Shown here: piece by piece, positions 63,743 to 64,000 of the stretch
Numbering within the stretch: the first letter of the stretch is position 1
How the letters are laid out: each line of letters starts with the position of its first letter
Origin: Alnus glutinosa
Taxonomy: Eukaryota > Streptophyta > Magnoliopsida > Fagales > Betulaceae
Direction of reading: 5' to 3'
Length of the DNA stretch: 64,000 nt
Assembly: GCF_958979055.1 (NCBI RefSeq)
Contig: NC_084890.1
Location: forward strand, 29,185,116 to 29,249,115
Made by a program: the position numbers and the translations under genes
The notes under the pieces: generated by a model
What the model saw: the letters and a program-made list of their open reading frames with translations, nothing else
What the model was told of the DNA's origin: nothing
The model's database searches: none

Positions 63743-64000
63743 AATGTTTGTATTAACTAGCCTCAGTTTCATTCTACCATTATTCTTCACATGTCATTGT
63801 GGGGGTAGATTTATACATTGGATATTATATGATAAGAGAGTCAATTGAGTTCCACAATTATGATTTTCAATGTGACAATCTAACATTCTGGTTGAACATT
63901 GTACTGACCAACTATATTAAACTTTTTTGGAAATAATTTTGGATGGTGCACAAAATTCTTATTGAACTAAAATAATACCAATATGAAAATTAACAATTAA
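63743..64000 (-). other. 3' flank of a predicted third RLK copy
   Basis: 63743-63925 is nearly identical to 42486-42660, the 3' flank of copy B, which lies about 290-460 bp downstream of B's stop codon. No kinase exon is yet visible, so this is a prediction from unit structure. Confidence 0.6.

Overview
The window is nuclear DNA from a flowering plant. The evidence is receptor-kinase genes split into many small exons with GT-AG introns, an AT-rich background, plant-type LTR retrotransposons, hAT, CACTA and Helitron elements, and a nuclear copy of chloroplast psbD. It is most likely a eudicot, possibly a woody one. I cannot name the species from sequence alone. There are no bacterial-type operons, CRISPR arrays, rRNA genes or recognisable tRNA genes.

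The backbone is a tandem array of LRR receptor-like kinases of the LRR-VIII-2 (At1g53430-like) type, all on the minus strand. Copy A (36545 down to 11976) can be assembled from 23 exons with consistent splice phases. It gives one uninterrupted frame of 982 residues: signal peptide, leucine-rich repeats, malectin-like domain, one membrane helix, RD-type kinase. It survives although intron 2 (11.5 kb) holds a 9.5-kb LTR element plus a psbD plastid insert, and intron 6 holds a solo LTR with a 2.4-kb CACTA element inside it. Copy B (59504 down to 42943) has the same 23 exons, but exon 11 carries a 4-bp insertion that shifts the frame and stops translation at about residue 334. Its introns hold a hAT element (intron 2), a TRIM array and LINE tail (intron 12), and a 5.1-kb Helitron (intron 15) that has captured two exons of a mitochondrial CPN60 gene. 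The 3' flank shared by A and B reappears at the right edge (63743 onward), which predicts a third copy just outside the window.

Layout: 1-11900, intergenic repeats, including a broken Ty3/gypsy chromodomain element (2081-5690) interrupted by a hAT insertion, small MITEs and a decayed coding fragment (7961-8345). 11976-36545, RLK copy A. 36546-37828, its upstream region with a 156-bp tandem duplication. 37829-41942, a gag-only LTR element whose 3' end carries a 301-bp inverted copy of its own interior. 42943-59504, RLK copy B. 59505-64000, AT-rich upstream region with microsatellites and small repeats.

The two RLK genes would make plasma-membrane receptors that sense an unknown extracellular, possibly carbohydrate-containing, ligand. 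Everything else is mobile DNA or its debris, and comparing A with B exposes most insertion points.
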